From positions 1 to 16,900 of the forward strand of contig JBKOZS010000317.1 in NCBI GenBank assembly GCA_046726015.1: a stretch of DNA of 16,900 nt, in the 5' to 3' direction. Made by a program: the position numbers and the translations under genes. The notes beneath the pieces were generated by a model. The model was not told where the DNA came from and ran no database searches. It saw nothing but the letters and a program-made list of their open reading frames with translations. This DNA comes from QHWT01 sp046726015. Its GTDB lineage: Bacteria; Acidobacteriota; Vicinamibacteria; Vicinamibacterales; 2-12-FULL-66-21. Shown in pieces: positions 7,055 to 14,720 of this stretch (position 1 is its first letter; every line of letters starts with the position of its first letter).

Positions 7055-10000
7055 TCTTTGGTCAGGGTTTCGTCGAGATTCAGAAGCGCGTTGGCAACGA
7101 GCGTCCATGCCGCCTGTTCGGCGGGATCGATGCCGGGGACGGCGTAGTCTTTAATCACGCGTGCGGCGGCATCGGGATCGGCGCGGAACCGGTCGAGATG
7201 CGTCTGATACGAGGCGACGATACGGTCGACTTCGCCAGGCGCGGGATGCCGCGACGCCACGATCCGAAATGCACCGATCGCGTGGAGCGTGTCGTCGTTC
7301 AACGCCGCGCTGCTCGATCCGTTCGCGACAGTGGATGTCGGTTCGCGTAATACACGTGCCGCCAGTGCCCGGGCCGCCTCGAAAAACGCCTCGTCGTTCA
7401 GGGTGGTGAGCGCCTGCAGCGGCGTGTTCGTCCGCACGCGGCGAACCGTGCAGCGCTCGCGACTCGTGGCATCGAAGGTCAGGAAGCTTGGATACGGCGC
7501 AGAGCGGCGAATGAATACGTACAAGCCGCGCCGATATCGGTCCTCGCCCGTGCTCGGGATCCATTGCTCGTCGCTATACGGAATGTCCCAGATGCCATCC
7601 GGCTGCGGCGGGAATACGCTCGGTCCACCGATCCTGGAATTGAGCAGGCCGCTCGCCGCGAGGATCGTGTCGCGCACCATTTCCGCATCCATTCGGAAAC
7701 GAGGCCCGCGGGCGAGGAGACGATTGTAGGGATCCCGCTCGACCAGCGGCGTCGTTGCGGCGGATGTCTGCCGATACGCCGCTGACGTGACGATCAGCTT
7801 GTGCAGCGCCTTCATGTGCCAGCCGCTCCGCACCAACTCCATTGCCAGCCAGTCGAGCAGCTCCGGGTGTGACGGCGGCGTGCCGCGCGTCCCGAAGTCC
7901 TCGCTCGTTTCGACAAGGCCGCGGCCGAAGAACTGCTCCCACGCGCGGTTCACTGCGACACGCGCGGTCAGCGGGTTCCGCTCGTCCACCAGCCAGTGAG
8001 CCAGCCCGAGGCGGTTCGGCATCTGGTCGTCGCCAAGCGGCTGCAGCACCTCCGGAACTCCCGCGTAGACCTTCTCGGTCTTGTCCATGAAATTGCCACG
8101 CCGGCGTACGTAGGTCGACGGGCGCTCGTAGGCCAGGCGTTCTCGCATCACCAGTGCCGTCGGGATTGCCAGCGTCGCAAGGTCCTTTTCAAGAGCCGCA
8201 CGTCGATCCCGGGTGGTCTTCAGCGACGGCGCAACCGTGCGATAGAACGTCAAAAGATCCGAGCGCTGTTTTTCGGTCCGGTTGGCAACGGGAATTGCCA
8301 GGACGGGTCTGAGCTTTGCCGGAATCTCGACCACGCGCTGCGGATTCCGGCTCGACGTCACCGACAGGCGGAACCGGCCGAGCGCTTGTCCGACCGCACT
8401 GCCTTGATGCGCGAGACGAATCCGGAGCCGGACACCTGACGGGCTCTGCACCGGCCGGTCGAGGGTGAAAACAATCTGCCGCGCGAGCCGTGCTTCCTCG
8501 CGGCTTGCGTCGATGCGCCAGCCGCGCGGTGCGTACGCGTCGCGCGGGAGAACCATGGGGAAGAACGATTCGATACTGGCGCCACCGGCCGAATCGTCCG
8601 CCTTGATGGCCTTCAGCGCAAGAGGTCCGCGCGGCGTGCCACGGCTCACGACCGTTTCGATGTCGATCCGATTCAGTTGAAAGTTCCCATACACGTCGCG
8701 TCCGGGCCCGCCTTTTGGCAGCGCCGGGTCGGGCAGCGCCTCGAGGCGAATGGCAGTGACGACAGGCAGCGCGGTGACCGCCTCGAAGGTATAAACCGTC
8801 TCACCCGGGTTCGGCCCTGACGCGATCACCGATCCATCGTGTATTGGCGTGAGCACCACGTCGCCTGTAGCGGTGACCGACTTTGGCGTGAGCACCTTCC
8901 ATCGCAACGCAGGCTCGAGCCTCATCGACTGCTCCCACACTCCCTGCGCGCGTTTGAGGACCGGCGTGTCCGCTTTCAACCGCTCGTTCAGCCGATCGAT
9001 CTCCGACTGGATCGTCTTGCGCTTCTGTTCCTGCTCCGCCGTTGGCACATCGATCATCGTCTCGAAAAATTTCGTTCCATCCCCCAGCTTGCGTACCTGG
9101 TAGTCGGAGTTCGAGAAGAACGCCATCATCCGGTAGTAGTCGCGCTGGCTGAACGGATCGTATTTGTGATCGTGGCACTGCGCGCACGCGAGCGTGGTCC
9201 CGAGCCAGGCGGTGGCGGTGGTGTTCACGCGATCGACGAGGACTTCGTAGTGCGTCTCTTCCGGATCGATTCCCCCTTCCTCGTTCGTCATTGCGTTGCG
9301 ATGGAACCCGCTGGCGATGCGTTGATCCGTCGTCGCATCCGGCAGCATGTCGCCGGCAATCTGTTCGATCGTGAACCGGTCGAACGGCATGTCCTGATTG
9401 AGTGCGTCGATCACCCAGTCGCGGTACTTCCACATCACGCGCGGCTGGTCTTTCTCGTATCCGTTCGAGTCCGCATAACGCGCCAGGTCGAGCCACGGGC
9501 GCGCCCAGCGCTCGCCATAATGCGGCGACGCAAGCAGTCGATCGACCAGGTGCGCGTATGCCGCATCCCTGCCGTCCTGTGCCACCTCGCGGCTGACTTG
9601 ATCCACCTCCTCCGGCGAAGGCGGAAGCCCGATTAAGTCGAGCGAGACTCGACGGACCAGTGTTTCGAGCGGCGCCTCGGCCGATGGCGTCAAGCCTTCC
9701 TGTTCGAGGCGCGCGAGGATGAATTGATCGATCGGCGTTCGCACCCAGTCCGTGTGCCGGACCGCCGGCGGCGCCTGCTGGATCGGACGGCGATAGGCCC
9801 AATGGGTCGAGCGCTCCGGCTCAGGCTGTGTGGCCGCGACGGCCGCATCCGCGCTTTCGGGCCACGGTGCGCCTTGATCGATCCAGGCACGAATCAACGC
9901 GATCTGCGCGGAGGCCAAAGGATCCTTGTCCTTCGGCATCTGGTCCTCGCCATCGAGTCCGAGCAGCCGCCTCACGATCAAGCTCTGCTCGCTGTTGCCT

Positions 10001-10317
10001 GGAACGACGGCGGGCCCGGTGTCACCGCCTTTCAGGGCCACGGCCCGGCGATCGAGGCGGAGGCCGTTCTTGTGTTTCGTCGCACCGTGGCACTCGTAGC
10101 AGTGCGTCTGGAAGATGGGCTGAATGTCGCGAACGAAGTCGATCGACGACGAGCCCTGAACCTCGGGCCTCGACCCTCGGACCTCGGACCTCGATCCTCG
10201 GACCTCGGACCTCGATCCTCGAACCTCGGCATCGTGCGCCTGGACGGACGTCCATGTCCATGTCAGCGCAACCGCTGCGACGCCGGCGATGGTGCACGCG
10301 ACCCGATGAACGCGCAT
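7051..10317 (-). CDS. Exported PSCyt1-DUF1549-DUF1553 (PSD1) cytochrome c protein
   Basis: The protein has 1088 residues from the ATG at 10317. An upstream in-frame ATG at 10356 would overlap the ridA-like gene and delay the signal peptide. A Sec signal (CTIAGVAAVALTWTWTSVQA) ends near residue 27. Next comes a low-complexity segment of EVRGSRS-type heptads (31-56), encoded by a 21-bp DNA repeat. A planctomycete-type cytochrome c domain follows, with CYECH at 73-77 and the usual NGLRLDRRAVALKGGDTGPAVVPG. DUF1549 spans about 190-400 and contains a second heme motif, CAQCH, at 378-382. The middle has a short coiled coil (EQKRKTIQSEIDRLNERL) and a beta-rich region. DUF1553 fills the last 320 residues or so (GLAHWLVDERNPLTARVAVNR, NTPLQALTTLNDEAF). 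The family function is unproven; glycan or sulfated polymer breakdown with electron transfer has been suggested from genome context. Confidence 0.93.
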   Translation of the reverse strand: MRVHRVACTIAGVAAVALTWTWTSVQAHDAEVRGSRSEVRGSRSEVRGSRPEVQGSSSIDFVRDIQPIFQTHCYECHGATKHKNGLRLDRRAVALKGGDTGPAVVPGNSEQSLIVRRLLGLDGEDQMPKDKDPLASAQIALIRAWIDQGAPWPESADAAVAATQPEPERSTHWAYRRPIQQAPPAVRHTDWVRTPIDQFILARLEQEGLTPSAEAPLETLVRRVSLDLIGLPPSPEEVDQVSREVAQDGRDAAYAHLVDRLLASPHYGERWARPWLDLARYADSNGYEKDQPRVMWKYRDWVIDALNQDMPFDRFTIEQIAGDMLPDATTDQRIASGFHRNAMTNEEGGIDPEETHYEVLVDRVNTTATAWLGTTLACAQCHDHKYDPFSQRDYYRMMAFFSNSDYQVRKLGDGTKFFETMIDVPTAEQEQKRKTIQSEIDRLNERLKADTPVLKRAQGVWEQSMRLEPALRWKVLTPKSVTATGDVVLTPIHDGSVIASGPNPGETVYTFEAVTALPVVTAIRLEALPDPALPKGGPGRDVYGNFQLNRIDIETVVSRGTPRGPLALKAIKADDSAGGASIESFFPMVLPRDAYAPRGWRIDASREEARLARQIVFTLDRPVQSPSGVRLRIRLAHQGSAVGQALGRFRLSVTSSRNPQRVVEIPAKLRPVLAIPVANRTEKQRSDLLTFYRTVAPSLKTTRDRRAALEKDLATLAIPTALVMRERLAYERPSTYVRRRGNFMDKTEKVYAGVPEVLQPLGDDQMPNRLGLAHWLVDERNPLTARVAVNRAWEQFFGRGLVETSEDFGTRGTPPSHPELLDWLAMELVRSGWHMKALHKLIVTSAAYRQTSAATTPLVERDPYNRLLARGPRFRMDAEMVRDTILAASGLLNSRIGGPSVFPPQPDGIWDIPYSDEQWIPSTGEDRYRRGLYVFIRRSAPYPSFLTFDATSRERCTVRRVRTNTPLQALTTLNDEAFFEAARALAARVLREPTSTVANGSSSAALNDDTLHAIGAFRIVASRHPAPGEVDRIVASYQTHLDRFRADPDAAARVIKDYAVPGIDPAEQAAWTLVANALLNLDETLTKE
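10156..10229 (-). repeat. 21-bp tandem GGACCTCG-type repeat inside the PSCyt1 gene
   Basis: On the plus strand the unit CCTCGGACCTCGGACCTCGAT occurs at 10175-10195 and again exactly at 10196-10216, with degenerate part-copies on both sides. The unit length is a multiple of three, so the reading frame survives and encodes repeated EVRGSRS. The segment lies between the signal peptide and the heme domain. A related GGACCTCGCG duplication lies upstream of sppA at about 15381-15410, so this looks like a dispersed genomic repeat family. Confidence 0.8.
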
Positions 10318-10337
10318 CTGGTTGAACGAGCCGTCAC

Positions 10338-10814
10338 TTACTGTGCGGCAGTACAATCGATTTCCACGAGCGAGCTGCCCGGGACGCCGCCGTATGCTGC
10401 AATAGTCGTTCTGACCGGCGGATTCGGGCCGAAGCGACCACGGAACACCTCGTTCATTGCATCGTAATCCTTCAAGTCGTGCAGGTAGACATTCACTTTC
10501 AACACCTTGTCCATCGACGAGCCGGCCTTCTTGAGTTCAGCTTCCAGCTGATCAAGAACCGACTTCGTGTGCACCGTGATGTCGCCGGGGCCATGCTCAC
10601 CCTTGCCGGCAATGAAGACCAGGCCGGCGTAGGTGACCCATGACGAAAAGAGCGGCGGTTTGCTTCCCGGGTCGGGATTGTCGCTCGACGTCTTCTTCGA
10701 GGGCCCGCTGGTCTGGGCGTGAGCCACGCCGAACAAGCCGGCACCGGTAGCCGCCAGTGTGGCAAAAAACGACCTGATCATGGATCGGCGCGTTGCAGTG
10801 TCAGTCGAACGCAT
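10338..10814 (-). CDS. Exported RidA-family (YjgF/YER057c/UK114) protein
   Basis: The protein has 158 residues from the ATG at 10814, which has a strong GGAGG 8-9 nt upstream. In-frame codons further upstream lie in the untranslated leader. An N-terminal export signal with paired arginines (ATRRSMIRSFFATLAATGAGLFGVAHAQ) ends near residue 34; it may be Tat or Sec. The rest is one RidA domain: FIAGKGEHGPGDITVHTKSVLDQLEAELKKAG, then VLKVNVYLHDLKDYDAMNEVF and PPVRTTIAA. PPVRT carries the substrate-carboxylate Arg, and the terminal LVEIDCTA the conserved Glu, so enamine/imine deaminase activity is plausible. RidA proteins are usually cytoplasmic, so export is unusual. It is the first gene of the operon, ending 20 nt before the PSCyt1 gene start. 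Confidence 0.9.
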   Translation of the reverse strand: MRSTDTATRRSMIRSFFATLAATGAGLFGVAHAQTSGPSKKTSSDNPDPGSKPPLFSSWVTYAGLVFIAGKGEHGPGDITVHTKSVLDQLEAELKKAGSSMDKVLKVNVYLHDLKDYDAMNEVFRGRFGPNPPVRTTIAAYGGVPGSSLVEIDCTAAQ

Positions 10815-10848
10815 GGGCGATGCCTCCAAATGTGACGGAACTTCGAAA

Positions 10849-10888
10849 CACACGGACCGATTTCCGTGTGAATCCGCAGGATCTGCGG
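10849..10888 (-). promoter_or_regulatory. Two adjacent perfect hairpins in the ridA-like leader
   Basis: In transcript order, CCGCAG/CTGCGG (10888-10874) forms a 6-bp stem with a 3-nt loop. Three bases later CACACGG/CCGTGTG (10870-10849) forms a 7-bp stem with an 8-nt loop. Both lie between the predicted promoter and the GGAGG site. They may be a structured leader, operators for a dimeric repressor, or mRNA stabilisers. No known riboswitch class was recognised. Confidence 0.4.
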
Positions 10889-10911
10889 TCGTGCTGGAAT
10901 TCTGCGGCGAG

Positions 10912-10940
10912 AGAATACCGGGCCAGATGATTGCAGGCAA
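10912..10940 (-). promoter_or_regulatory. Sigma70-like promoter of the ridA-PSCyt-DUF1501 operon
   Basis: On the minus strand TTGCCT (10940-10935), 17 nt spacing and TATTCT (10917-10912) make a good sigma70-type match. The -10 box is directly followed by CTCGCCGCAGAA, identical to the sequence after the -10 box of the SelA-like operon promoter at 1970-1953. The leader to the ATG would be about 90 nt. Confidence 0.5.
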
Positions 10941-10986
10941 GCGACGCATGTCCGGCGTTTTGGCCGAGGTCAGGACGCCACACTGC

Positions 10987-12648
10987 ATGAGCTCGCGCGT
11001 GTCACCTCAGCAACGCGCGATGAGCGCCGCGGCGGTCGCCACGATCGCTGCCTGCGCCTTCCTCGCCAGTGCGTGCGGTTCCTCGTCCTCACAGACGTCG
11101 TCCATCACCGGTCCATCGACCACAAAGTGCGCGGTGGAGATCCGCGCCGACAACGCCAGCTTTCCACCAACTGGCGGAACGGGCACGCTCGGCATCTCAA
11201 CGAACCGTGAGTGCGCGTGGACGGTGAAGGCCGACGCGGCGTGGGTGACGATTTCTCCCGCCGAAGGCCAGGGCGACGGCTCCATCAAGTTCACGGTCTC
11301 CACCAACCCTGACCCGTCAGCGCGCAGCACGGGCATTGGAGTCAACGACCAGCGGCTGCAGATCACGCAGGCGGCGAGAGCGTGCGAGTTCAGTCTTTCC
11401 TCGAATCGCGAGTCGGTGGAGGGAGCCGGAGGCGATCGCAGCGTTGAAGTTCGCGCGAACGCGGCGGCGTGCGGCTGGACCGCCACTGCAGGCGTTCCGT
11501 GGATTTCCATCGTGTCAGGACGCGAAGGTCGCGGGAACGGCGAGGTTCGGTTCCACGTCGATGCGGTCAGCGGTCCGCCAAGGACCGGGTCGCTCAGCAT
11601 TGCCGGACAGACGGTGAATGTCGACCAGGGCACCGGCTGCAATTACGCCATCGGCACCGACAACCTCTCGGTCGATCCGGTTGGCGGCGAACGGCAAGTC
11701 GCCGTGACGGCCCCTCTCGGGTGCACCTGGACCGCCGAGAGCCAGGCGTCGTGGATCGCGATCACGAGTGGCGCCAGCGGCAGCGGTGCAGGCCAGGTCA
11801 GCTTCCGTGTGGCCGGGACGGATGGACCTTCCAGGACTGGCACTCTGATGGCTGCCGGCCGGCGCGTGACCGTGACCCAGGGCGCTGGCTGCACGGTCTC
11901 GGTGACGCCGGAGGCGATCAGCGCCGACGCACGCGGTGGGCCCGCGAGCATCTCGGTGCAGACCGGAGCCGGCTGCAACTGGTCGGCGGCAAGTGGCGCA
12001 GAGTGGATCGCGATTGCTGGCGGTGCGACCGGCAGCGGAGCGGGGCAGGTGCAGGTCGCGGTCGCGGGCAATGCCGGCCCCGGGCGCACCGGAGCGGTCA
12101 CCATCGCAGGCCGGTCCGTGGCCATCGCGCAGGCAAGCGGTTGTACATATGCGGTATCGCCCGCGGCCCAGGACGTGCCCGGGACGGGCGGCAGCAGCAG
12201 CGTTGCGGTTGGTACTGCGGCTGGCTGTAGCTGGAGCGGCGGAAGCGGCGTGAACTGGATCACGGTGTCGCCGCCGTCCGGCGTCGGACCTGCGCAGGTA
12301 TCGTTAGCGGTCGCGCCAAACGCAAGTCCCGCTCGGAACGGGACGGTGACGCTCGCAGGGCAGATGCTGACCGTGAACCAGGCGTCTCAATGCACCTGGA
12401 TGCTGCTGCCGCCGTTTCACCAGTTCGATGCGAGCGGCGGCAACGGAAATGTCCTTGTGATCGTGACAGGCGGGGCGTGCACGTGGACGGCGGAGAGTAC
12501 TGCGGACTGGATTCGCATGACCGCGGGCACGGCCGGTACGGGCAATGGCCTGGTGCAGTTCGTGGCGGCGCCGAACCCGGGCGCTGCGCGAACTGGTGTC
12601 GTGACGATCGCGGGGCAGCGCTACGTGGTCAACCAGGGGGGACGTTAG
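10987..12648 (+). CDS. Lipoprotein with six tandem BACON domains (paralog A)
   Basis: The protein has 553 residues from the ATG at 10987; the frame is open further upstream, but this start gives a normal lipoprotein signal (VATIAACAFLASAC, lipid-bearing Cys at residue 30, followed by Gly). A Ser/Thr-rich linker leads to six Ig-like BACON domains of 83-85 residues, beginning at about 48, 133, 218, 302, 386 and 469. Each has the pattern GC...GCxW...W(I/V)xI..G..G.G...V...N.GP.RTG...IAG....V.Q. Each carries a Cys at its start and one before the conserved Trp, suggesting one disulfide per domain. BACON domains are known from secreted glycosidases and proteases and are thought to bind carbohydrate or mucin; this protein has no catalytic domain. 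It is probably a surface-exposed binding or spacer lipoprotein. It is divergent from the ridA operon and followed after 68 bp by a close paralog. Confidence 0.88.
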   Translation: MSSRVSPQQRAMSAAAVATIAACAFLASACGSSSSQTSSITGPSTTKCAVEIRADNASFPPTGGTGTLGISTNRECAWTVKADAAWVTISPAEGQGDGSIKFTVSTNPDPSARSTGIGVNDQRLQITQAARACEFSLSSNRESVEGAGGDRSVEVRANAAACGWTATAGVPWISIVSGREGRGNGEVRFHVDAVSGPPRTGSLSIAGQTVNVDQGTGCNYAIGTDNLSVDPVGGERQVAVTAPLGCTWTAESQASWIAITSGASGSGAGQVSFRVAGTDGPSRTGTLMAAGRRVTVTQGAGCTVSVTPEAISADARGGPASISVQTGAGCNWSAASGAEWIAIAGGATGSGAGQVQVAVAGNAGPGRTGAVTIAGRSVAIAQASGCTYAVSPAAQDVPGTGGSSSVAVGTAAGCSWSGGSGVNWITVSPPSGVGPAQVSLAVAPNASPARNGTVTLAGQMLTVNQASQCTWMLLPPFHQFDASGGNGNVLVIVTGGACTWTAESTADWIRMTAGTAGTGNGLVQFVAAPNPGAARTGVVTIAGQRYVVNQGGR

Positions 12649-12716
12649 ATCGCTGATCGGCCGGGCGTACGCGAGCGGCGTCAGCAACGCGCGATCAGCA
12701 ACCGCAATTCGCCGTC

Positions 12717-14717
12717 ATGATTCTCGGGTTGCGAACTCTATTGGGCGTGGGCTCTTCTTCTGTCGTCGGGTGCTGGGGTTCGCCTCTGGCGGATGCGTTT
12801 TCGATAACGACGCGCACAGTCGCGCGTTTCCCGTCGAAGACGCTCGCGACGGCCACGCTTGCGGCGTCTACATTCCTCGTCACGGCCTGCGGTTCATCCT
12901 CTTCACAAACAGCAACGGTCACCGGTCCCACCGACACGAAGTGCGGGCTGCAGGTTCGCGCCGACAACGCCAGCTTCACCGCCGAGGGCGGCACGGGGAG
13001 GCTCGGCATCACGACCAACCGGGAGTGCTCGTGGACGGTGAAGAGCGACGCGGCCTGGGTGACGGTCGCTCCGTCCGAAGGCCAGGGAGACGGCTCCATC
13101 CAGTTCAAGGTTGCGGCCAACGCTGACCCGTCGCCGCGCAGCACGGCGATCGGCGTCAACGATCAGCGGCTGCAGATCTCGCAGGCGGCGAGAGCCTGCG
13201 AGTTCAGTCTCTCGTCCAACCGCGAGTCGGTCGAGGGCGCGGGGGGCGATCGCACGATTCAGATCCGCGCGAACGCGGCGGCATGCGGTTGGACGGCCAC
13301 TGCGGGTGTGCCGTGGATCACGATCGTGTCAGGACGCGAAGGTCGCGGCGACGGCGAGGTCCGCTTCCATGTCGAGGCGGTCAACGGTCCGCCGAGGACC
13401 GGGTCACTCAGTATTGCCGGACAAACGGTGAACGTCGATCAGGGAACGGGCTGCAGCTACGCCATTGGCAGCGACAGCGTCTCGGTCGATCCGGTTGGCG
13501 GCGAACGGCAGGTGCCGGTGACAGCGCCCCTCGGGTGCGGCTGGACAGCCGAGAGCCAGACATCCTGGATCACGATCACCAGTGGAGCAAGCGGCAGCGG
13601 CCCAGGCCAGGTCAGCTTCCGCGTCGCGGCAACAGACGGACCAACGCGGACCGGCACGCTCATGGCTGCGGGACGCCGTGTCACCGTCACGCAGGGAGCG
13701 GGTTGCAGCGTCGCGGTGACGCCGACGGCCATCACCGCGGACGCGCGCGGAGGGCCGGCCAGCATTTCGGTCCAGACCGCGGCCGGCTGCACCTGGTCCG
13801 CTGCGAGTAGCGCCGAGTGGATCGGGATTGCCGGCGGCGCGAGCGGCACCGGGCCAGCGCAGGTGCAGGTCGCGGTCGCGGCAAATGCCGGCCCCGGGCG
13901 CACAGGAGCCGTCACGATTGCGGGACAATCCGTCTCAATCACGCAGGCAACCGGTTGCAGCGTCTCGGTGACGCCGGCAGCGATCAACGCGGACGCGCGC
14001 GGAGGGCCGGCGAGCGTCTCGGTGCAGACCGCGGCCGGATGCACCTGGTCCGCCGCGAGCGGTGCCGACTGGGTCACGATTCCCGGCGCCGCCAGCGGCA
14101 GTGGAGCCTCGCAGGTGCAGGTCGCGGTCGCTACGAACGTGGGTCCGGCGCGGACCGGTGCCGTGACCATTGGTGGGCATCCCGTCTCGATCGTGCAGGC
14201 CAGCGGTTGTACATATTCCGTCTCGCCAACGGTTCATGATGTGCCGGGAACGGGCGGCAGTCCCAGCGTCACGCTGATGACGGCAGCGGGCTGCACCTGG
14301 AGCGGTGGAAGCGGGGCGAACTGGATCACGCTGTCTCCGCCGTCCGGCGCCGGACCTGCGCAGGTGTCGTTAGCCGTCGCGCCAAACGCAAGTCCCGCCC
14401 GCAACGGGACAGTGACGCTCGCAGGGCAGACGCTGACCGTGAACCAGGCGTCTCAATGCACCTGGATCCTGCTGCCGCCGTTTCACCAGTTCGATGCGAG
14501 CGGCGGCAACGGAAATGTCCTGGTCATCGTGAGTGGCGGGGCGTGCACGTGGACGGCGGAGAGTACTGCAGACTGGATTCGCATGACCGCGGGCATGTCA
14601 GGCACCGGCAACGGGCTCGTGCAGTTCGTTGCAGCGCCGAACCCGGGCGCTGCGCGAAGCGGTGTCGTGATGATCGCGGGGCAGCGCTACGTGGTCAACC
14701 AGGGAGGGCGGCCTTAG
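12717..14717 (+). CDS. Lipoprotein with seven tandem BACON domains (paralog B)
   Basis: The protein has up to 666 residues. It has the same organisation as its upstream neighbour: a lipobox (STFLVTAC, Cys58 followed by Gly), a Ser/Thr linker and BACON repeats. It has seven domains because the fourth is duplicated: the 252-bp units 13701-13952 and 13953-14204 encode 84-residue repeats, 63 of 84 residues identical by hand alignment. The C-terminal domain is almost identical to that of paralog A even at the DNA level, whereas the first domain and signal region differ much more. The start is uncertain: ATG 12717 has no visible ribosome binding site and gives an unusually long 57-residue stretch before the lipid Cys. 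GTG at 12747 or TTG at 12741 are alternatives, and no start codon lies nearer the hydrophobic core. The likely role is that of paralog A, surface binding. Confidence 0.85.
   Translation: MILGLRTLLGVGSSSVVGCWGSPLADAFSITTRTVARFPSKTLATATLAASTFLVTACGSSSSQTATVTGPTDTKCGLQVRADNASFTAEGGTGRLGITTNRECSWTVKSDAAWVTVAPSEGQGDGSIQFKVAANADPSPRSTAIGVNDQRLQISQAARACEFSLSSNRESVEGAGGDRTIQIRANAAACGWTATAGVPWITIVSGREGRGDGEVRFHVEAVNGPPRTGSLSIAGQTVNVDQGTGCSYAIGSDSVSVDPVGGERQVPVTAPLGCGWTAESQTSWITITSGASGSGPGQVSFRVAATDGPTRTGTLMAAGRRVTVTQGAGCSVAVTPTAITADARGGPASISVQTAAGCTWSAASSAEWIGIAGGASGTGPAQVQVAVAANAGPGRTGAVTIAGQSVSITQATGCSVSVTPAAINADARGGPASVSVQTAAGCTWSAASGADWVTIPGAASGSGASQVQVAVATNVGPARTGAVTIGGHPVSIVQASGCTYSVSPTVHDVPGTGGSPSVTLMTAAGCTWSGGSGANWITLSPPSGAGPAQVSLAVAPNASPARNGTVTLAGQTLTVNQASQCTWILLPPFHQFDASGGNGNVLVIVSGGACTWTAESTADWIRMTAGMSGTGNGLVQFVAAPNPGAARSGVVMIAGQRYVVNQGGRP
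13701..14204 (+). repeat. Tandem 252-bp duplication encoding BACON domains 4 and 5 of paralog B
   Basis: GGTTGCAGCGT begins each unit at 13701 and 13953, and the next domain begins at 14205, exactly 252 bp apart each time. Both units share long identical stretches, for example GACGCGCGCGGAGGGCCGGC. Paralog A has a single unit at this place, so the duplication is most simply dated after the two genes separated. Confidence 0.85.
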
Positions 14718-14720
14718 ATT

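Noticed and set aside
10759..10986. Upstream extension of the first BACON gene frame
   Set aside because: It overlaps the ridA signal sequence and its predicted leader, and would place 105 residues before the lipobox Cys.
11383..14714. Regular repeats considered as a CRISPR array or other DNA-level array
   Set aside because: The period is about 252 bp, divergent, in frame and explained by BACON protein domains; there are no short identical repeats with unique spacers and no cas genes.
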